Origin: Quillaja saponaria
Lineage: Eukaryota > Streptophyta > Magnoliopsida > Fabales > Quillajaceae
Length of the DNA: 64,000 nt
Direction of reading: 5' to 3'
Assembly (NCBI GenBank): GCA_029379385.1
Contig: CM055605.1
Coordinates: forward strand, 9,025,001-9,089,000
Both the position numbers and the translations under genes were made by a program. A model generated the notes under the pieces. The model made no database searches, was not told the DNA's origin, and saw only the letters and a program-made list of their open reading frames with translations. Positions 59,376 through 64,000 of the stretch are shown piece after piece; position 1 is the first letter of the stretch; every line of letters starts with the position of its first letter.

Positions 59376-62100
59376 TAAACTTTTTTTTTAATCTTTCCTT
59401 TAGATGTGCTAGAGCCTTGACAATGGGTGTATCGGGTCAAATAGTTGATCTAGATTTGTCAAAATCGGATCCATCTAGTAACAATCCTATCTATTCAAAG
59501 CAAACAGAATTATTCGATTGAGATTTGATTCAAATTAAATTAATTTGTCCCTTTTTTGTTCCTAAAGTCCTATAAAATTGTGTGTTATTTTGCACATTGG
59601 AACTCAGTTTAGTAGATCCGAATTCAATACGATCTTGAGATTGTTTAAACAAAAATATTTTTATCCCACTGAACATGATATCTGACTTAACGAATGAAAT
59701 TATCATCCCTATATATTTGCTCAAGTCCTATTCTTTTTATTTTTTAAATGGGAGTTTTTTTTGTTTTTTTGTTAAGTCCTAATCTATTTTAACGAATGTG
59801 ACATTCGGATTTTGTAATATAGTTTGATGTTTTGGGTTTAGGCCCATTAATTTAGCCCAAAAACTAATATCTGTCCCTACTCAGAGAAAAACTAACCACT
59901 TCATTCTTATACTCTAGTCCGTTGTATGAAAACAAGCCCAAACCCAAATAAGGAAGACAAAATGCAGGTCATAGAAAAAGTAAATTAAAGGTGAAACAAA
60001 TAATAAAAATAATGATAATATTTTTTTTTGCTTGCTAAAAATGGTAACAAAAAAAAATAAAAAAAATAATGGTAATTTTTACATAGTAACAAAAATTAGT
60101 TTTGAGTAGAATATATTTTAATTAGAGAATCTGAATATACGAAACAAAAATATTAATATTTAATAATAACAATTTTAAAAAGAAACATGTCCATCTTTTC
60201 TTTTTTCTTATTCTAAAACACTAAATGTTAGGTTTTGTAATTTTGTATGCAAATGTCTCTTTCAATTCATATTTTTATTGTTGACACTTCCAAGCCAAAA
60301 TACTACCAACTAAAGTAAACATTAACATTTTAAATTTTGAGGAAAACCAGTTAGAATGTCCACAATATTTTAAACAACTCTCTATGTCCATGAAACCTTC
60401 CATGATTTGATTAAATTTCCCTGTTTTGTCCACTTTATAAAATTCATCTTCTTGTAAAATACTCATCACTTCTTCATCTAGGACCTACCAAACCATGCTT
60501 TTTGTTTTTAACCCAACCTCAATACCATCAACAAATTGAAGTTTAACTGAATTTCAGAGGACCTAATTTTGGCCTAAGTTCAAAATTTTGTTTATGAAAA
60601 TGTCATGTTTGGCCATAAAAATACAAATGTCATCCTTGGAAAACAACAATACTAAACATTGTTAGGATCGACCTTAGAGTTGAACGACAAGAAAATTCAT
60701 TTAAAACTAACAGGCCAATTCATATGATGCACTAATTAATCATCACATTCACTTGCTTAGTTGCTCAAATTCTGGAGAGAAAGATTAGATTTATGTAGAG
60801 ATGATTTAGTGAAGGCTCCATGACCTTGAGTGGTATAGCAGGACTGCTTGTCAGTTGTTCTTTTCCATTTAAAAAGTTTAAAGATCGACTTTCTTAAAAG
60901 ACTTATATATTGATTTATTCTATTATTCTCCCTCTCAAAAAAGAAAAAAAAAGGTTAAAGGCCAAGTCACATACTTATCTAAGCACATTAAAGAGAAGTT
61001 ATAAAAAAAATAAAATTCATATTAACTTTTTATTTGAAAGATAGGTCTACATAGATACTACTTCACCAAAAATTTCACTAAAATTCGGGAGCCACCAAAC
61101 TCTTAGAATTTAAATTTAGAGGCACTAAACCCACAATAAGTCTTTGTTGATTGAACTAACAATTAATTATTATTTTTTTTAATTTTATTATGATAATGAC
61201 TTATTGATTGAACTAGTAATCGATTATTATTTTTTTAATTTTATTATGAAAGGTTCAATATCATATGTTTTATATCTAAATATAAGACACTTAGAAATTG
61301 ATGATTATGAGGAATGTGGATTAACTTTGGGATAATATTTAATTAAACATATAGAACCTAGGAGGGCATATACTAAGATATATTTGCTAAAAACTAGAAA
61401 GAAGTCTACCCTTTAAGAAGCATAGCTAAGAGGCTTAGAAATTCCAAGTAATTTCCTATCCAAACACTCCACACCTATAATGTTTCATTTTACTTTTGGC
61501 TTTTTATACAATCACATTGTCTCTTTGTCCTAGTCTAAGTAGAAGTACCAAGTGGATGGTCTATGCCTTTGACAAGAATCCAAAAACACAAGTTTTTGGA
61601 GGCACTTGAAAATTGTATGGCATTCATTGCATTTCCCATTATCACCCACTAAGAAACAAAGCTAAGTTGTTGTTTTGTTTTGTTGGGACATGTTTGGATT
61701 AGTATCGTATTGGATTATACTACCATGTTTGGCCAGCTTATTCCCATCCACTTCATATACTGACAAAATCTCAAATTAGATGGAGAAAGAAACAATTCTG
61801 CAACAAAACCTAAAGAGGGCTCAATCTTTTAGAAATTCCATAAGCCTCTGATGTACCCTAAGGACAACAAGTCGATGACGACAATACAACCTCTTTCATT
61901 GTCGACACTCTCTAAAGGAGTCATAGAGAAGTCCTTCAAGACAAGAACTTTAATTCAAGTTGACCCATTTTGCTATAAAACCTCTAGACCACAAACCCTC
62001 TAGAGCTTTGCATTCACTTCGGTGGATTAAGAAGACGGTTTGGTTACCAAATGTGGACAATCTCAGAGGGGGCTTTAATTGAAAACCCAGTTGAGAATTT
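59376..62100. other. Upstream region of the SCL3-like gene
   Basis: No supported gene. AT-rich to about 61,000, then more balanced sequence towards the promoter. The direct repeat TTGATTGAACTA(A/G)(C/T)AAT(T/C)..ATTATTATTTTTTT at about 61,143 and 61,202 is a local duplication. Confidence 0.45.
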
Positions 62101-62693
62101 GAAGTTGGTGAGCCAATTGATCAGTTTCCAAGAAGCAATTACACAACCCAGGTGATACTCTTACTGAATTTTTTGTTTGTTTGGAAGAATACTTTATTAA
62201 CAAAATTTTGGGACTTCAAAAGTTTTAATGTTCAGAAACCCAGAGAACCTAATATTTTCATTCAATTTAACCATGAATTTATGGTGGGGCCCGGTGTATA
62301 ATCGTTGAAACCAGTAGAAGATGAAACTTAAGGACTTTTATTTTCTTAAAATACCATGTATTACTTCATTTTCATCTTTTTTCTTGGAATTTGATGGCCA
62401 TTTCCATAGTAAATTTTATTTTCTGTAGTCCAAAGAATGGAAGGAACAGATACTATTGGCCTATATTCTGATTTTGCTATAGACATGAATGGACATTTTT
62501 ATCTGGGAGCTAATATCTGGAATGTGGTGCCTAATATCAACTGAGACTGTTTTGCTATTTAGCTGACAGGAGTTTGAGCATTGATCTTGAAATCCAAAAT
62601 CTGTATATGAAAGTTTCAGATTTGTTCTGATTCTGGCTGTTTTCAAAATATACAAGTTTCTTAGCAAATAGCTGATTTTTATTAACAGTGGAA
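62101..62693 (+). promoter_or_regulatory. Probable SCL3 leader with 5' UTR intron
   Basis: CACAACCCAG/GTGATACTC at about 62,151 and TTTTTATTAACAG/TGGAAATG at 62,688 are plausible donor and acceptor, implying an intron of about 540 bp just before the start codon. The intron reading is inference from the splice signals and lack of coding sense between them. Confidence 0.4.
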
Positions 62694-64000
62694 ATGATTC
62701 AAGAGGAAGGATCATCTTCTGCACCTTCATCATCACTAGAGTTCTTGCCCTGGATGCAACTATCTCCTGGGTTAGGATCACCATATCTATGGCTCAGAGA
62801 TCTGAAATCTGAAGACAGGGGCTTATTTCTGTTCCGACTTATATATACCTGCACCAACCATGTTGCATCTGGCAGCATCAAGAATGCAGATACAGGACTC
62901 GAGTTTATTTCTCACCTTGCCGCTCCTGACGGTGATCAAGTGCAGCGGATAGCCACTTATTTCAGTGAAGCTCTTGCTTACAGGATGGTCAAGCATTTGC
63001 CTGGCGTATATAAAGCCCTCAATTCTACAAAAATATTATCAATTTCAGAAGAACTTCTTGTTCAAAAATTATTCTTCGATCTCTGTCCTTTTTTAAAGCT
63101 TGCATATGTGATCACAAACCAGGCCATTGTTGAAGCCATGGAAGGGGAAAAAATTGTTCATATTATTGATCTCAATTCTTTTGAGCCAGCCCAGTGGATT
63201 GATCTACTGCAGACTTTTAGCAGACGTCCTGAAGGCCCACCACATCTGAAAATCACTGGCATTCATGAAAGGAGGGAGGTGTTAGAACAAATGGCTGCTC
63301 ATTTAATAGAAGAAGCCGAAAAGTTGGAAATGCCTTTTCAATTTAATCCTGTAGTTAGCAAATTGGAAAATCTTGACATTGAAAGTTTGGGTGTCAAAAC
63401 AGGAGAAGCTCTTGCCGTCAGTTCTGTACTTCAGCTACATTATCTTTTGGCATCTGATGATGACTTGCTAGATAGAAACTCACCAGCAGTGTCAAAGAAT
63501 CTGCAGAAAGTTGTACACATGAAACCAAGGACTTTGGAAGAGTGGATTAAGGTAGATATGATGAATGCTTATATGCCAAGTCCTGATTCTGCATTGTCCC
63601 CACCTTCTCTGAGCGCTTCACCAAAAATGGGAAGTTTTCTAACTGCTTTACGGAATCTCTCACCAAAAGTGATGGTGGTAACTGAGCAAGAATCAAATCT
63701 CAGTGGATCTAATTTAATGGATAGGGTCACCGAAGCACTGAAATTTTATGGCGCACTATTTGATTGCTTGGAATCTACTGTTTCAAGAACATCAATAGAT
63801 CGACAAAAGGTTGAGAAGATGCTTTTCGGTGAGGAAATTAAGAACATAATTGCATGCGAGGGTGTTGAGAGAAAGGAGAGGCACGAAAAGCTTGAGAAAT
63901 GGATTCATAGGCTGGAGTTAGCTGGATTTGGGAGGGTGGCTTTCAGCTACCATGGGATGTTGCTGGCGAAGAGGCTGTTGTATGATGGATACAATATCAA
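62694..64000 (+). CDS. SCL3: GRAS-family transcriptional regulator, SCARECROW-LIKE 3 (3' end beyond window)
   Basis: Nuclear GRAS protein; SCL3 in Arabidopsis promotes gibberellin signalling by opposing DELLA proteins and acts with SHR/SCR in the root endodermis. The open frame runs 435 codons to the window edge without an intron. After a short Ser-rich N-terminus (EEGSSSAPSSSLEF) come leucine-heptad region I (NHVASGSIKNADTGLEFIS), the VHIID motif as VHIID at residues 155-159 followed by EPAQW, then RPEGPPHLKITGIHERREVL, the PFYRE region (ALAVSSVLQLHYLL), SPKVMVVTEQESN, LFDCLES and KVEKMLFGEEIKNIIACEG. The SAW region begins (LAGFGRVAFSYHGMLLAKRL). The final 40 or so residues lie outside. The start Met fits the family; the spliced leader ends just before it. 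Confidence 0.92.
   Translation, partial: MIQEEGSSSAPSSSLEFLPWMQLSPGLGSPYLWLRDLKSEDRGLFLFRLIYTCTNHVASGSIKNADTGLEFISHLAAPDGDQVQRIATYFSEALAYRMVKHLPGVYKALNSTKILSISEELLVQKLFFDLCPFLKLAYVITNQAIVEAMEGEKIVHIIDLNSFEPAQWIDLLQTFSRRPEGPPHLKITGIHERREVLEQMAAHLIEEAEKLEMPFQFNPVVSKLENLDIESLGVKTGEALAVSSVLQLHYLLASDDDLLDRNSPAVSKNLQKVVHMKPRTLEEWIKVDMMNAYMPSPDSALSPPSLSASPKMGSFLTALRNLSPKVMVVTEQESNLSGSNLMDRVTEALKFYGALFDCLESTVSRTSIDRQKVEKMLFGEEIKNIIACEGVERKERHEKLEKWIHRLELAGFGRVAFSYHGMLLAKRLLYDGYNI

Noticed and set aside
1..64000. Novel multi-gene defence, biosynthetic or toxin system
   Set aside because: The intact genes are known, unrelated plant families with separate promoters; the clusters seen are small secreted protein duplicates and transposons.

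Overview
This is AT-rich nuclear DNA from a flowering plant, almost certainly a eudicot. The genes have many small exons with GT/AG introns, and the proteins are plant-type. Between the genes lie degenerate retrotransposons, MITEs, SINE-like pieces and AT microsatellites. I found no bacterial operons, CRISPR array, rRNA or convincing tRNA gene. Exon models were built by hand from reading frames, splice dinucleotides and family knowledge; no search or transcript evidence was available.

Layout. 0-6.4 kb: intergenic DNA with a foldback MITE, a 674-bp non-autonomous hAT element with an 8-bp target duplication, and a decayed pararetrovirus-like movement-protein fragment on the minus strand. 6.8-15.2 kb (+): a UBP24-like ubiquitin protease in seven coding exons, whose fourth intron holds a 4.5-kb broken Ty1/copia element. 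18.0-19.2 kb (-): an intronless seven-repeat WD40 protein of the JINGUBANG type. 21-26.2 kb: three decaying tandem copies of one segment, one carrying a frameshifted ECA1/prolamin-like secreted-protein gene. 26.5-38.5 kb (-): two intact genes and one pseudogene for small secreted eight-cysteine lipid-transfer-like proteins, with a short LTR element inserted upstream of the second gene. 39.9-47.8 kb (+): MUS81 endonuclease in fifteen exons. 49.2-54.9 kb (-): a PAP27-type purple acid phosphatase in thirteen exons. 56.6-59.4 kb: a 1.3-kb tandem duplication ended by an inverted copy of its internal motif. 62.7-64.0 kb (+): a SCARECROW-LIKE 3 GRAS gene, cut by the window edge.

The intact genes serve unrelated housekeeping or regulatory roles: deubiquitination, recombination, phosphate or sugar-ester hydrolysis, gibberellin signalling and secreted lipid binding. 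They do not form a system. As I remember it, Arabidopsis chromosome 4 carries MUS81, an LTP-like gene and UBP24 next to each other, so this window looks like an expanded, transposon-filled version of that block. I did not find a convincing new biological system; the more interesting items are the viral fossil, the small-protein gene arrays and the layered repeats.
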